Assembly (NCBI GenBank): GCA_913055805.1
Contig: CAJXLF010000008.1
Location: 62,001 to 126,000, forward strand
Source of the DNA: an uncultured Salinisphaerales bacterium
Lineage (GTDB): Bacteria; Pseudomonadota; Gammaproteobacteria; Nevskiales; CAJXLF01
Direction: 5' to 3'
Length of the DNA: 64,000 nt
Part shown: positions 7,608 through 16,069 of the stretch, in pieces
Numbering within the stretch: the first letter of the stretch is position 1
Layout of the letters: every line of letters starts with the position of its first letter
Translations under genes and position numbers: made by a program
Notes under the pieces: generated by a model
What the model was told of the DNA's origin: nothing
The model's database searches: none
The model's input: only the letters and a program-made list of their open reading frames with translations

Positions 7608-8350
7608 GCAACACTGAGCTGGAAACTATTCAGGGTGTAAAGGCACCCATTCCGCTGGAAATATTCAAACCTGCAGGGGAGGGGCCGTGGCCGGCGGTGC
7701 TCGTGATCCACGAACTGCTGGGGCTCAACAACGATATTCGCCGCATTGCCGGTCGCTTCGCGGAAAACGGTTATCTGGCTGCCTGTCCCGACCTGATGGC
7801 GGATGGCGGACGCATCGGCTGTATTCGTGCCGCGGTTGAATCATTACGCAAGGGCGAAGGACCACAGGTGGCTCAGCTTGAGGCCGGGATCAAATTACTG
7901 CGTGGGCGTGCAGATACGAGCGAGGTCGGCGTTGCCGGCTTCTGCATGGGTGGAGGGTTTGCAACCCTGCTGGCTACGCGTGTACCACTGGGAGCGGCGG
8001 CTGTTTTTTACGGGGATATAAGACCTTCGGAAGAGCTGAAACAGGCCTGCCCGATTGTTGCCGGCTACGGTGGCAGGGACAAGGGCTTTCGCGGCAAGGG
8101 CAAACGTCTGCAGCAACGGCTCACGGAATTCGGTATTCCCAACGATGTGAAGATCTATCCGGAAGCGGGTCACTGCTATATGAACAAGGCTGTGCCCGGG
8201 TTGCTGGCACCCCTGGTTCGTCCCCTGATGGTGGTGGATTACCATGAGGAGGCTGCTGAGGATTCATGGCGCCGTATGTTGACCTTCTTTGCAGAGCACC
8301 TGGCATCTGGGCAGTCTGCCGCCGTTGGCTCACCAGGGATAGCCGTATGA
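7604..8350 (+). CDS. Dienelactone hydrolase family protein
   Basis: A 248-residue cytoplasmic alpha/beta hydrolase. The DLH signature is complete: HELLG near residue 36 with the conserved Glu37, GFCMGG with nucleophile Cys114, Asp159 in GGRDKGF and His190 in AGHCY. Dienelactone hydrolases open lactone rings in modified ortho-cleavage pathways, and many relatives act on other lactones or esters. A Cys nucleophile is the hallmark of true DLH-like enzymes rather than ordinary esterases. It is coupled to the tetR gene upstream. With monooxygenase and SDR genes nearby a lactone intermediate is plausible, but the substrate is unknown. Confidence 0.87.
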   Translation: MSNTELETIQGVKAPIPLEIFKPAGEGPWPAVLVIHELLGLNNDIRRIAGRFAENGYLAACPDLMADGGRIGCIRAAVESLRKGEGPQVAQLEAGIKLLRGRADTSEVGVAGFCMGGGFATLLATRVPLGAAAVFYGDIRPSEELKQACPIVAGYGGRDKGFRGKGKRLQQRLTEFGIPNDVKIYPEAGHCYMNKAVPGLLAPLVRPLMVVDYHEEAAEDSWRRMLTFFAEHLASGQSAAVGSPGIAV

Positions 8351-8417
8351 TGCCCATGTAAATCATTGCTACGGTATCAAGCTGTCCTCTGATGATGCGG
8401 TGGTGCAAGATAGATGC

Positions 8418-9338
8418 ATGACTAAGGAAGTACGATCTTCGGTATTCGAGCACTGTCAAAACAATCTGTTATCCATCCCTGCAGATTTATTCAAGATGTC
8501 GGATGTGGAGGAAGTGGGCACTGCAGGGCGATCCAGTATTTTTTATAAAGACCTGACGCAGGATCTCGTTAATATCGAATTTGTTTCTCAATTACCTTGC
8601 CTGGTGCATGTGCTGTCTGGCGAAGAGGTGATCACCAGCAGCAGCAACGAACGCTATGTACTGACTTCCGGGTCAACGATTTTATTTCCTGCAGGTATAT
8701 GCCTTTATTCCGATTATGTGGGAAAAGGCACGTCTTTGAACGCCTATCTTCTGTTCCTGGGAAATGACGTGGTTGAGAATTTTCTGCCTGGCCGGGAAAA
8801 CATAATCAGTAATATGGGGGCCAACACAAATGACAGCCCGCTACCTCTCCGTACCAGCGAGGTACAACTGGCCTTTTACCAATCACTTGCCAATATGCGA
8901 AGGGAAATGCGCCAATCCGCAGAGTTGCTTAAGGTCAAGCTGATTGAATTGCTTCATCTTGTAGCATTGGAGAACCACACAGCAGATTTCTACAAGAGGT
9001 TACACAGCTCTGCCAAGGGGTATCCCAGGAGAAATATTAAACGCCTGGTTGAACAATACGCCTGCTCCGATTTGAGCGTCAGGGATTTTGCGACCTTGTC
9101 TGGCCGCAGTCTTTCCAGTTTTAATCGTGAGTTCAAACGGCTTTTTGACACCACCCCGAAACAGTGGCTCATTGATCGCAGGATGAAAAACGCACATGAG
9201 CTGCTCGTTACTGGCGAGCATTCGGTGACGCAGGTTGCTGCCAGTCTTGGTTATACGAATGTTTCGCACTTTATCGAGGCGTTCAGAAAGCGTTATGACA
9301 CGACACCTTTCCAGCTCAGAAAAGAAATTGACTCATAA
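8418..9338 (+). CDS. AraC-family regulator, ExsA-like N-domain
   Basis: A 306-residue regulator. Residues about 45-130 resemble the cupin-like N-domain of ExsA-type proteins (PCLVHVLSGEEVITSS, then TSGSTILFPAGIC). The C-terminal AraC domain has VRDFATLSGRSLSSFNREFK as the first helix-turn-helix and the signature VTQVAASLGYTNVSHFIEAF. GTG codons at 8400 and 8403 are in frame but the ATG at 8418 is the simpler start; ribosome sites are weak for all. It sits between the DLH gene and a small ABM-like gene. It may control either; its effector is unknown. Confidence 0.83.
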   Translation: MTKEVRSSVFEHCQNNLLSIPADLFKMSDVEEVGTAGRSSIFYKDLTQDLVNIEFVSQLPCLVHVLSGEEVITSSSNERYVLTSGSTILFPAGICLYSDYVGKGTSLNAYLLFLGNDVVENFLPGRENIISNMGANTNDSPLPLRTSEVQLAFYQSLANMRREMRQSAELLKVKLIELLHLVALENHTADFYKRLHSSAKGYPRRNIKRLVEQYACSDLSVRDFATLSGRSLSSFNREFKRLFDTTPKQWLIDRRMKNAHELLVTGEHSVTQVAASLGYTNVSHFIEAFRKRYDTTPFQLRKEIDS

Positions 9339-9420
9339 ACCGTATTTTTGGCCTTTTCCGGGTAGTCGCTAATCCAGCTATCTCATAAGTTAAGGGCTCC
9401 TTAATGATCAGGAGTTCAAA

Positions 9421-9711
9421 GTGACTGTTAAAGTGTTGATTGAGTCAGAGCCCAAGCCAGATACGTTCGAAAACCTGCTCGGATTCCTTGAGACCAATCT
9501 GCCCAACGTTCGCAACTTCGATGGCTGCATTTCCGTAACGGTTTTTTTCGATGAGTCACGTGAAAAGATGCTTTTCGATGAGGATTGGGCCAGTGTTGAG
9601 CATCACCGGAAATATTTCCAGGCCATCACTGAAAGTGGTGTCCTGGCGGAGCTGGGTTCGTATCTCAGTGCGCCGCCCGAAGTTAAATACAGAATCAAGG
9701 CTGCGTTGTAA
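9421..9711 (+). CDS. Antibiotic biosynthesis monooxygenase (ABM)-like small protein
   Basis: A 96-residue protein with the dimeric alpha/beta-barrel pattern of ABM proteins: VKVLIESEPKPDTFENLLGF, then a FDGCISVTVFFD strand, DEDWASVEHHRKYF and a final VLAELGSYLSAPPE. The DEDW...HHRKYF block is characteristic. Such proteins are cofactor-free monooxygenases, heme-degrading enzymes or simply small binding proteins. The start is GTG with an AGGAG ribosome site a few bases before it. It follows the AraC gene by about 80 bases on the same strand. Its substrate cannot be inferred. Confidence 0.75.
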   Translation: MTVKVLIESEPKPDTFENLLGFLETNLPNVRNFDGCISVTVFFDESREKMLFDEDWASVEHHRKYFQAITESGVLAELGSYLSAPPEVKYRIKAAL

Positions 9712-9824
9712 GAAGCAGGCTCGCTCGAAAGAGGATGCGTTTCATGGGGTTTCTGAGACTGCGGGTATCTGTTGCCCGCTGACTCGAGGTAGATAAAGTC
9801 CTGGCCAGGAAAAACCTATTGGGG

Positions 9825-9840
9825 TAATACCGCCGTATTA
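9825..9840. promoter_or_regulatory. Palindromic operator TAATAC-N4-GTATTA before tetR
   Basis: TAATAC (9825-9830), four bases, then GTATTA (9835-9840) form a perfect six-base-arm palindrome 15 bases before the tetR start at 9856. The same 16-bp pattern occurs twice in the cytochrome promoter (26936 and 26950) and once upstream of the DUF1302 gene (47523). I infer an autoregulatory site. Confidence 0.7.
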
Positions 9841-9855
9841 GATTATGATTACCCT

Positions 9856-10548
9856 ATGTCTGCTTCCAGAAAATCGACGGCACGTACGCCGAATCAGGCG
9901 AACACACGAGAAAAGCTGATTCTTTCAGCGCTCAAGCTGTTCGCCGAATATGGCGTAAACGGCGTATCGATCAACCAAGTTGTAACCGACGCCAAGGTAC
10001 TGAACCGTTCCGCCGTTATTTATCACTTTGGTAATCGCGAAGGCTTGCTTCGTGCCATCGTCGAGCGTATTGCAGAAGAGCTGAAGCCGCTTCAGGAGCA
10101 AATGCTGCGAGAGCTGGATGAGGATGCGGAGAATCCACCGGGCGTGAAGGAGCTGATGGTGGCGCTGCATATGCCGGTGATGTCGTTGTTCCTCAGGAAT
10201 GAGTTCGGCCGTAATGCCGAAAAGCTATTGTCCCGGATGACCTGGGAGTTTGGCGAAGCCGGGCAGACCATGATGGTCGAAGTGTTTGGCCCTTATCTGT
10301 TTGAAATGGCCGGACGTATGCAGAAGCTGCTGCCCGATAAACCCCGTGACGAGTTACGCCTGCATTTCATGCTGAGCATTAACAATCTGTTCCACAGTCT
10401 GGCGGATATCGACCTGCTGCGGCGCACGCTCGGTAGCGAAGAGGGCGGTAAGATGAGCAGCAAGCGATTCCGCGAGGAAAGTGACAAGCTATTCAAGCAA
10501 TATCTCGATTTCCAGATCTACGGCATGGCCGGCAAGTACCTGAAATAG
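9856..10548 (+). CDS. TetR-family transcriptional regulator, probable master repressor of a scattered regulon
   Basis: A 230-residue regulator. Residues about 20-67 are the helix-turn-helix (VSINQVVTDAKVLNRSAVIYHF). The long C-terminal domain (about 75-230) is helical and ends in a basic and aromatic tail, FREESDKLFKQYLDFQIYGMA. A perfect palindrome sits just upstream, and no ribosome site is evident, so a leaderless mRNA is possible. The last 281 bases of coding sequence plus 61 bases beyond the stop are repeated at 20500-20841, where they form only a tail relic. Because its likely operator also precedes the multiheme cytochrome and a DUF1302 barrel gene, it is a good candidate to control those genes, which is inference from motif sharing. 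Confidence 0.87.
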   Translation: MSASRKSTARTPNQANTREKLILSALKLFAEYGVNGVSINQVVTDAKVLNRSAVIYHFGNREGLLRAIVERIAEELKPLQEQMLRELDEDAENPPGVKELMVALHMPVMSLFLRNEFGRNAEKLLSRMTWEFGEAGQTMMVEVFGPYLFEMAGRMQKLLPDKPRDELRLHFMLSINNLFHSLADIDLLRRTLGSEEGGKMSSKRFREESDKLFKQYLDFQIYGMAGKYLK

Positions 10549-10609
10549 GCGTTTAATCTGCAGTGTTAAAGCTACGAGGCAGACGTCTCTTCAGCGACAG
10601 CTATTTATT
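10268..10609 (+). repeat. 342-bp direct repeat, left copy (3' part of intact tetR)
   Basis: Matches 20500-20841 with a constant offset of 10232 bases and no gaps. About 21 differences were counted by hand, roughly 94 percent identity. Most coding differences are at silent positions. The 61 bases after the stop differ at only one site. The two copies bracket the 10.6-20.3 kb catabolic module. Confidence 0.88.
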
Positions 10610-10713
10610 AAACCGATGGTGTGGTCGTACAAGCAGATGCCAGCGAGCTTGAATGACGGTGTCGGTATGTCAGCCGCTGCCGCCAGCCAGAAAAGTACCA
10701 TTCCCCCTTGTGT

Positions 10714-11346
10714 CTATTTGATCTGCATCTGCGTAGCAAGCAGCTTATGCCAGGTGTCCAGTCCGGTTTCGATGGCTCCGTCTGGTAGTAAGTGGGCGTC
10801 CAGTGCCATGCCCCGCAAAACCCATCGCGTCAGCACCATCATATGCGCCACCCCATCCACAGCTTCTGGCTTGGGTGCAAAGTATTGCTCGGTGATAATG
10901 GTAAGGCTGCGCTCGAGATGTTCGGCGTTAGTTTTCAGCGTTTTTGCAAGCTCAGCGTCCTGGCGACTGGCGACTAAAAGTTCCAGATAAACCTTGTTTA
11001 CGTCACTATCGAAAAATTCTTTCCAGATGCTGGATACAAGGCCGTTCAATGGGTCTTCCGAGTTACGCAACCCCTGGATCAAAACTCCAACGCGATCGTA
11101 GACTTTCGTCGTCAGATATTCGGCAGCTTCCAGGTACATAGCGTTCATGGAAGGGAAATGGTGCGACCATGCGCCACGTGATACCCCAGCCTTTTCCACG
11201 ACCTGACTTACGCGGGTTCCTGCATATCCGTATTTCGCCAGGCACACCAGAGTGGCTTCAAGAATTTTTTTGCGCGTGGCTTCCTTACGTTCGGCATGGC
11301 TGCGTCGTTGTGGAGTGCGTGTTTTCGTGTTTGCGGTTGTCGACAT
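10714..11346 (-). CDS. TetR-family regulator divergent from the esterase/GH3 operon
   Basis: A 210-residue regulator with a long basic N-terminal arm (RRSHAERKEATRKKILEAT), then a helix-turn-helix at about residues 45-65 (VSQVVEKAGVSRGAWSHHF). The C-terminal part (FFDSDVNKVYLELLVASRQD, TRWVLRGMALDA) resembles the TetR_C family of regulators of degradation genes. It is divergent from the esterase at 11559, and a perfect 14-bp palindrome lies between them. It most likely represses the esterase-GH3-SDR-DUF1302-DUF1329-CMD operon. A ligand cannot be named. Confidence 0.86.
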   Translation of the reverse strand: MSTTANTKTRTPQRRSHAERKEATRKKILEATLVCLAKYGYAGTRVSQVVEKAGVSRGAWSHHFPSMNAMYLEAAEYLTTKVYDRVGVLIQGLRNSEDPLNGLVSSIWKEFFDSDVNKVYLELLVASRQDAELAKTLKTNAEHLERSLTIITEQYFAPKPEAVDGVAHMMVLTRWVLRGMALDAHLLPDGAIETGLDTWHKLLATQMQIK

Positions 11347-11450
11347 CCTGTGACTCGCTTGAATAGCTTTTGCTGATCATAACTGCTCAAGGCATAGACC
11401 CAACAATTCATTTCATTTGACAAGTATGCAGTATCCGTGAAAATATAAAA

Positions 11451-11464
11451 ACCGTACGTACGGT
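11451..11464. promoter_or_regulatory. Perfect 14-bp palindrome, likely TetR operator
   Basis: ACCGTACGTACGGT is fully self-complementary and lies between the tetR gene on the minus strand (start 11346) and the esterase (start 11559). The shape and location are typical of a TetR-dimer site controlling divergent genes. Confidence 0.72.
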
Positions 11465-11558
11465 CTGTAAATACATTAACGCTGTACAGACACCGCGCAA
11501 GGTGGACAGACCGGTGAAAAGGTAAATGTACGGCACAAAGCGAATGAGGAGACTACAA

Positions 11559-12770
11559 ATGCGCTTCAATACGGTTAATTCAGCTTGGGGTCTATTGGCT
11601 GCTGTTTTTAGTTTGGTGGTTGCAGAGGCCAGCGCAACACCTCCGTTCAGTTACTACGATTCAGCAGATATCGACGTGCAGGGTGTTCCATCCCAGGTTG
11701 ATCTCGATGGCTCAGGCACTATTACAGGCGCGGAGGCCAGATTGTGGGATGTGACCATGATCACTCCGTCAATATTCGTTGCCGGAACCAATCCGCCCCC
11801 TCCACCTGCCGTGAATCCTGTCAATGTCCCCATCAAAGTGCGTATCTACCTACCCGAGGGTTACGCAGCGCAGCCTGCACGGAATTATCCGGTTCTGTAT
11901 CTGTTGCATGGAGGCGCCGGCAGCTACATAGACTGGTCAAAAACCGGCAGTTCGGGTGGCGATATTGTGTCAACCATAGGCGCTTCTCCATTCGACGGTA
12001 TTGTTGTCATGGTGGAAGGTGGTCGGGCTGGCTGGTATAGCGACTGGGTCGGGGAAACCGATGGTCATTTCTCGCCCAAGTGGGAAACCTACCACGTCGA
12101 GCAACTCGTTCCCTGGGTTGACAGTAATTTCAGAACCATCGCCGAACGCAGTGGCAGGGCTATTGCCGGACTGTCCATGGGCGGCTTGGGCGCGATGCGC
12201 TATGCCGCGCGTTATCCGTCAACCTTTTCGGCCGTCGGGTCATTTTCCGGGGCCGTAGAAATGCGCTACGAACCCTTCCAGGACACCGTGAGCAACAGCA
12301 TGTGGTTCTACGGAGCCACTATAGGTAACCAGGGCCAGTTTCAGTCGGAGTACCGAATGACTTTCGGCGGCTTCCCTGAAGAGGAAGAGACCGACAGGTT
12401 GGAGGCAATTTTTGGTCCTACGACATCGCCGCAGCCCGGCGCCAGTCATTGGCCGGAAAATCAGCCCGGATGGCCGTCCGTCAATCCTGTACAGCTTGTT
12501 TCTTCCTACTATGGCTACAGCGGCAAGATGGCGATTTACTCGGGGGATTCGCTTGTCTGGTGGGATGGTGGTGAAGAAGACATCGTCAACATGAACAATA
12601 CCTTTCACGAGGCGCTCAAGGCCAATGGTGTCGTTCACCGCTACTGCCGGGGCTTTGGAAAACACGAGTGGGGTTACTGGAAGAAGGACCTCATAGATTT
12701 CCTTCATTATGTATACGGATCCACCCCCGCCACCTGTACCACTAACAGCGGCTGGTCTCTGGTTCCGTAA
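11559..12770 (+). CDS. Secreted esterase-D-type hydrolase with an EF-hand loop
   Basis: A 403-residue alpha/beta hydrolase of the PF00756 type. A Sec signal (about residues 1-27, ending SATPP) precedes the mature enzyme. Residues 48-59 read DLDGSGTITGAE, which meets every position of a canonical 12-residue EF-hand calcium loop. The nucleophile is Ser206 in GLSMGG, after PVLYLLHGG at about 111; a late GFGKHEWGYW supplies the likely catalytic His. The ATG at 11559 has a GAGGAG ribosome site; upstream in-frame ATGs are less likely. It is the first gene of an operon and overlaps the GH3 gene by one base (TAATG). PF00756 enzymes cleave carboxylic esters (feruloyl, acetyl, mycolyl and others). Confidence 0.86.
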   Translation: MRFNTVNSAWGLLAAVFSLVVAEASATPPFSYYDSADIDVQGVPSQVDLDGSGTITGAEARLWDVTMITPSIFVAGTNPPPPPAVNPVNVPIKVRIYLPEGYAAQPARNYPVLYLLHGGAGSYIDWSKTGSSGGDIVSTIGASPFDGIVVMVEGGRAGWYSDWVGETDGHFSPKWETYHVEQLVPWVDSNFRTIAERSGRAIAGLSMGGLGAMRYAARYPSTFSAVGSFSGAVEMRYEPFQDTVSNSMWFYGATIGNQGQFQSEYRMTFGGFPEEEETDRLEAIFGPTTSPQPGASHWPENQPGWPSVNPVQLVSSYYGYSGKMAIYSGDSLVWWDGGEEDIVNMNNTFHEALKANGVVHRYCRGFGKHEWGYWKKDLIDFLHYVYGSTPATCTTNSGWSLVP

Positions 12771-15130
12771 TGGTTCGCCGGTTCAACGCTACCGTGCTGA
12801 TTGCAACGCTTCTTGTGGCATGCAACGGGTCTGATGACCCGTTGAGCCCGGGGGGGAGGGCGCCTGGACCCTCTGAAGATGCGCGTTGCGGAAATGCAAC
12901 TGAGCGTGCCTGGTGTGATACCTCGCTCACACCGTCTGAACGCACGGAATTGTTGCTGGCGCAGATGACTCTCCCGCAGAAGATCAGCATGATGGGTGGG
13001 GATGAAGCTCGCTCGCCTGAGCCAGATGCGTACGTTGTACACGGACGCTTGGAAGGTATACCCGAACTAGGTATACCCGATCTCTATATGTCGGATGGAC
13101 CGGCCGGTTCCAATAGCGGCCCGGGTACCGCGTTCCCTGCGCCAGTGGCGATTGGTGCCAGTTTTAGCCGCGAGCTCGCGTATCGTGTGGGTTCAGCTAT
13201 TGGCATTGAAACTCGACATAAGGGTATTGACCAGGTATTGGGGCCGGCAACCGATGTGATGCGAAATCCGTTGCATGGCCGGGTCTTTGAATCCTATGGT
13301 GAGGACCCGTACCTGGTCGGTGAGCTGGGGGCCGAATGGGTGCTGGGCGCACAGGATGAGGGCGTGATTGCCACGGTTAAGCACTACGCCGTCAATACCC
13401 AGGAGGGGCAGATTCAGGCTATCCCGCTTATCCCGTTGGTGGGAATGCGGTATTTGGTTAATGCCCAGGTTGACGAACGCACACTTAGGGAAATTTACCT
13501 GGCAGGTTTCGAGCCTGCTATCGTCAAGGGTCGTGCGGCGTCAGTGATGTGCTCCTACAACCGGGTGAACGGTTCGCCGGCTTGTTCCAGTGAATATTTG
13601 CTGGAGAAGGCTTTACGCGAGGACTGGGGTTTCGACGGCTTCGTTGTTTCTGACTGGTTGACTGCGACCAAGGATACCGTGAACTCGGCGAACAACGGCC
13701 TGGACATCGAAATGCCATCCGGCCTCTGGTATGCACCACAATTGCTGGAACTTGCCGTGCAGACGGGTGCCGTATCCGAAGAGACCATCAATGAACGGGT
13801 TGGTAATATTCTGCGGCCCCTGTTTCGTATGGGTTTTTTTGATCGACAAGCATTCCCGTTTGATCTTGGCGGGGTTGATCGGGAGGCGCATCAGAAAATC
13901 GCCCAGGAGAACGCTGAGCAGGGAATGGTGTTGTTGCGTAACGAGAATCTGTTGCCCATCAACGCGAGTGAGCTGCGGAAGATAGCGCTCATTGGTCGGC
14001 CTGCAGTTCAGTTTCATCGCGGCTATGGGTCATCCGAAGTGACGCCCTATCGCTTCGTCTCATCGCTGGAAGCAATTAGCGAACGGATCGGTCCACAGGT
14101 GGAAGTGGTGTACGACGCAGGGGATGATCCCGCTGCGGCGGCGGCTCTGGCCCAGGATGCGGATATCGCTATTGTGTTCGCAGCTGACCATTCCACCGAG
14201 GGTGTCGACAAGCTTTGCCTGTCACTTGATTGTTCATTGACCGGTCTGCCGCTGGGTGGGCTCCTGAATCCGATCGACGATGAGCTTTTCGCTGACGCAT
14301 CGGCCAGGGACTTCGGCTTACTGTTCTTTGCCTATGTGAAGCGGTTACTTTCCGATGGCCGCCAGGATGAGCTGATATCCGCAGTGTCTGCCGTGAACCC
14401 GCGCACCGTTACGGTGTTAACCGTGGGCGGTCCGGTTCTTACACCCTGGCGAGAGCAAGTAGCTGCAATTCTGGTGCAATGGTATCCCGGACAGGAAGCA
14501 GGCGCAGCCATTGCCAGGGTGTTGTTCGGCGACACCGACCCCGGCGGGCGTTTGCCCCTGACCTTTCCGATGAGTGAATCAGACTCACCTATATACGGAA
14601 ACCCCATGCAGTATCCAGGTGTGCTGGAACACACCGAATACAGCGAGGGCATGTTTATCGGCTACCGTTGGTATGACGCCAATGCCAATGAACCTGCTTA
14701 CCCCTTTGGTTTCGGGCTGTCTTACACCGAATTCGATTACTCGAATCTGAGTATCCAGCCTCTCTCCCAGGCTGAGGTGGGGGTTGAATTCATAGTGTCC
14801 AATAACGGGCTGCGCGCAGGCTGGGCAGTACCGCAGATTTATCTGACGTTGCCCTCTGCACCTCCGGCACTGTTACAGCCCCCAAAAGCACTCAAGGGCT
14901 TCGACAAGCTTTGGCTAAAGCCGGGTGAACAGGCAACCGTCCGTTTTGTGCTCGGCAAGCGCGCCTTTTCCTATTGGGATGTTGATGAAGCGGGCTGGCG
15001 TATACAACCGGGATGCTTCCGCGTACTGGCTGGCGCTTCCTCGCAGGATTTGCCTCTTGAGGCCGGTTTATCAATGAGCCCGGAAGGCCAGGTTACAGAC
15101 GTGGGCTTATGTACTGCGTCAGCTTCCTGA
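12770..15130 (+). CDS. Glycoside hydrolase family 3 beta-glucosidase-like lipoprotein
   Basis: A 786-residue GH3 enzyme. The lipobox is LLVAC with Cys18, so it is probably membrane-anchored. Family blocks are present in order: LYMSDGPAG, ESYGEDPYLVG, VKHYAVN, and the nucleophile Asp295 in VVSDW. The second domain carries NEQ-like EQGMVLLRNENLLP, and the C-terminus has a fibronectin-III-like domain (from about residue 660, PPKALKGFDKLWLKPGEQ). GH3 enzymes remove terminal beta-linked sugars. The gene is joined to the esterase by a one-base overlap and followed by an SDR gene, so it likely deglycosylates a glycoside whose aglycone is oxidised by the operon. The aglycone is unknown. Confidence 0.9.
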   Translation: MVRRFNATVLIATLLVACNGSDDPLSPGGRAPGPSEDARCGNATERAWCDTSLTPSERTELLLAQMTLPQKISMMGGDEARSPEPDAYVVHGRLEGIPELGIPDLYMSDGPAGSNSGPGTAFPAPVAIGASFSRELAYRVGSAIGIETRHKGIDQVLGPATDVMRNPLHGRVFESYGEDPYLVGELGAEWVLGAQDEGVIATVKHYAVNTQEGQIQAIPLIPLVGMRYLVNAQVDERTLREIYLAGFEPAIVKGRAASVMCSYNRVNGSPACSSEYLLEKALREDWGFDGFVVSDWLTATKDTVNSANNGLDIEMPSGLWYAPQLLELAVQTGAVSEETINERVGNILRPLFRMGFFDRQAFPFDLGGVDREAHQKIAQENAEQGMVLLRNENLLPINASELRKIALIGRPAVQFHRGYGSSEVTPYRFVSSLEAISERIGPQVEVVYDAGDDPAAAAALAQDADIAIVFAADHSTEGVDKLCLSLDCSLTGLPLGGLLNPIDDELFADASARDFGLLFFAYVKRLLSDGRQDELISAVSAVNPRTVTVLTVGGPVLTPWREQVAAILVQWYPGQEAGAAIARVLFGDTDPGGRLPLTFPMSESDSPIYGNPMQYPGVLEHTEYSEGMFIGYRWYDANANEPAYPFGFGLSYTEFDYSNLSIQPLSQAEVGVEFIVSNNGLRAGWAVPQIYLTLPSAPPALLQPPKALKGFDKLWLKPGEQATVRFVLGKRAFSYWDVDEAGWRIQPGCFRVLAGASSQDLPLEAGLSMSPEGQVTDVGLCTASAS

Positions 15131-15169
15131 GAGCTATGGCCACGGTATCCACTTGTCAGGAAAATTAAT

Positions 15170-16069
15170 ATGCCCATCACCAGTTTGAACGACAAAAAAT
15201 GTCTGATCACCGGTGCCGCCAGCGGTATTGGCAAAGCTACTGCAATCGCGGCAGCTCGTGAGGGTGCAAGTCTCTTTCTTACCGACATTGATACTTCATT
15301 GCTGGAGCAGTCGGTGTCGGAGATTCAGCAGCAAGGTGGCCGTGTGGCAATGGCGCGGGCTCTTGATGTGGCGGATTTCAAGGCGGTCCAGGCGTTTGCC
15401 CAGTCAATACACCAGGATTTCGGCAGTCTGGACGTTGTGATGAACGTAGCCGGCATTTCCATCTGGGGGACGATTGAAAACCTCAGTCACGATCATTGGC
15501 GACGCGTGGTCGAGATTGACCTTATGGGCCCAATCCACATCATGGAAAGTTTTATTCCCCCCATGATTGAGGCTGGCCGGGGTGGTCATCTGGTCAATGT
15601 ATCTTCCGCAGCCGGCCTGTTCGGATTGCCATGGCATGCAGCCTACAGCGCTGCCAAGTTTGGCTTGCGCGGAGTTTCCGAAGTTTTGCGCTTCGATCTT
15701 GCGCGTCACGGGATTGGCGTAAGCCTGGTCTGTCCGGGCGGCGTGAATACCGGGTTGGTGAAGACCGTCGAGGTTGTAGGTATTGAGCCTGACAACGAGG
15801 AATTTCTGGCCTTCAAGGCACATTTCATGAAGCGGGCGGTAACACCCGAGAAGGCTGCAGCGGCAATTCTCAAGGGTCTAAAGGCCAATCGCTATCTGGT
15901 ATTCACCTCCTTTGATATTCAGTTGATGCACTGGTTCCAGTGCAAGTTATCAGCACCCTATCGCTGGATTATGAAAAAACTGAATGACCGGATGCAGGAG
16001 ATTAGCGCCCCGCTTGATAGGGAACTAAAACAGGAACCCAGGGCTGCAGAGATGAGAAATGATACATAA
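15170..16069 (+). CDS. Short-chain dehydrogenase/reductase (SDR)
   Basis: A 299-residue classical SDR. TGAASGIG at residues 14-21 binds NAD(P), NVAG comes next, and the catalytic Ser and YSAAK motif lie near residues 145-165, with CPGGVNT after it. The C-terminal 60 residues form an extra helical tail, as in membrane-associated or fatty-acyl SDRs. These enzymes interconvert hydroxyl and keto groups. An AGGA-like ribosome site precedes the ATG. It lies inside the esterase-GH3-DUF1302-DUF1329 operon and its end overlaps the proposed DUF1302 start by eleven bases. A role oxidising the alcohol released by the preceding hydrolases is inference. Confidence 0.9.
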   Translation: MPITSLNDKKCLITGAASGIGKATAIAAAREGASLFLTDIDTSLLEQSVSEIQQQGGRVAMARALDVADFKAVQAFAQSIHQDFGSLDVVMNVAGISIWGTIENLSHDHWRRVVEIDLMGPIHIMESFIPPMIEAGRGGHLVNVSSAAGLFGLPWHAAYSAAKFGLRGVSEVLRFDLARHGIGVSLVCPGGVNTGLVKTVEVVGIEPDNEEFLAFKAHFMKRAVTPEKAAAAILKGLKANRYLVFTSFDIQLMHWFQCKLSAPYRWIMKKLNDRMQEISAPLDRELKQEPRAAEMRNDT

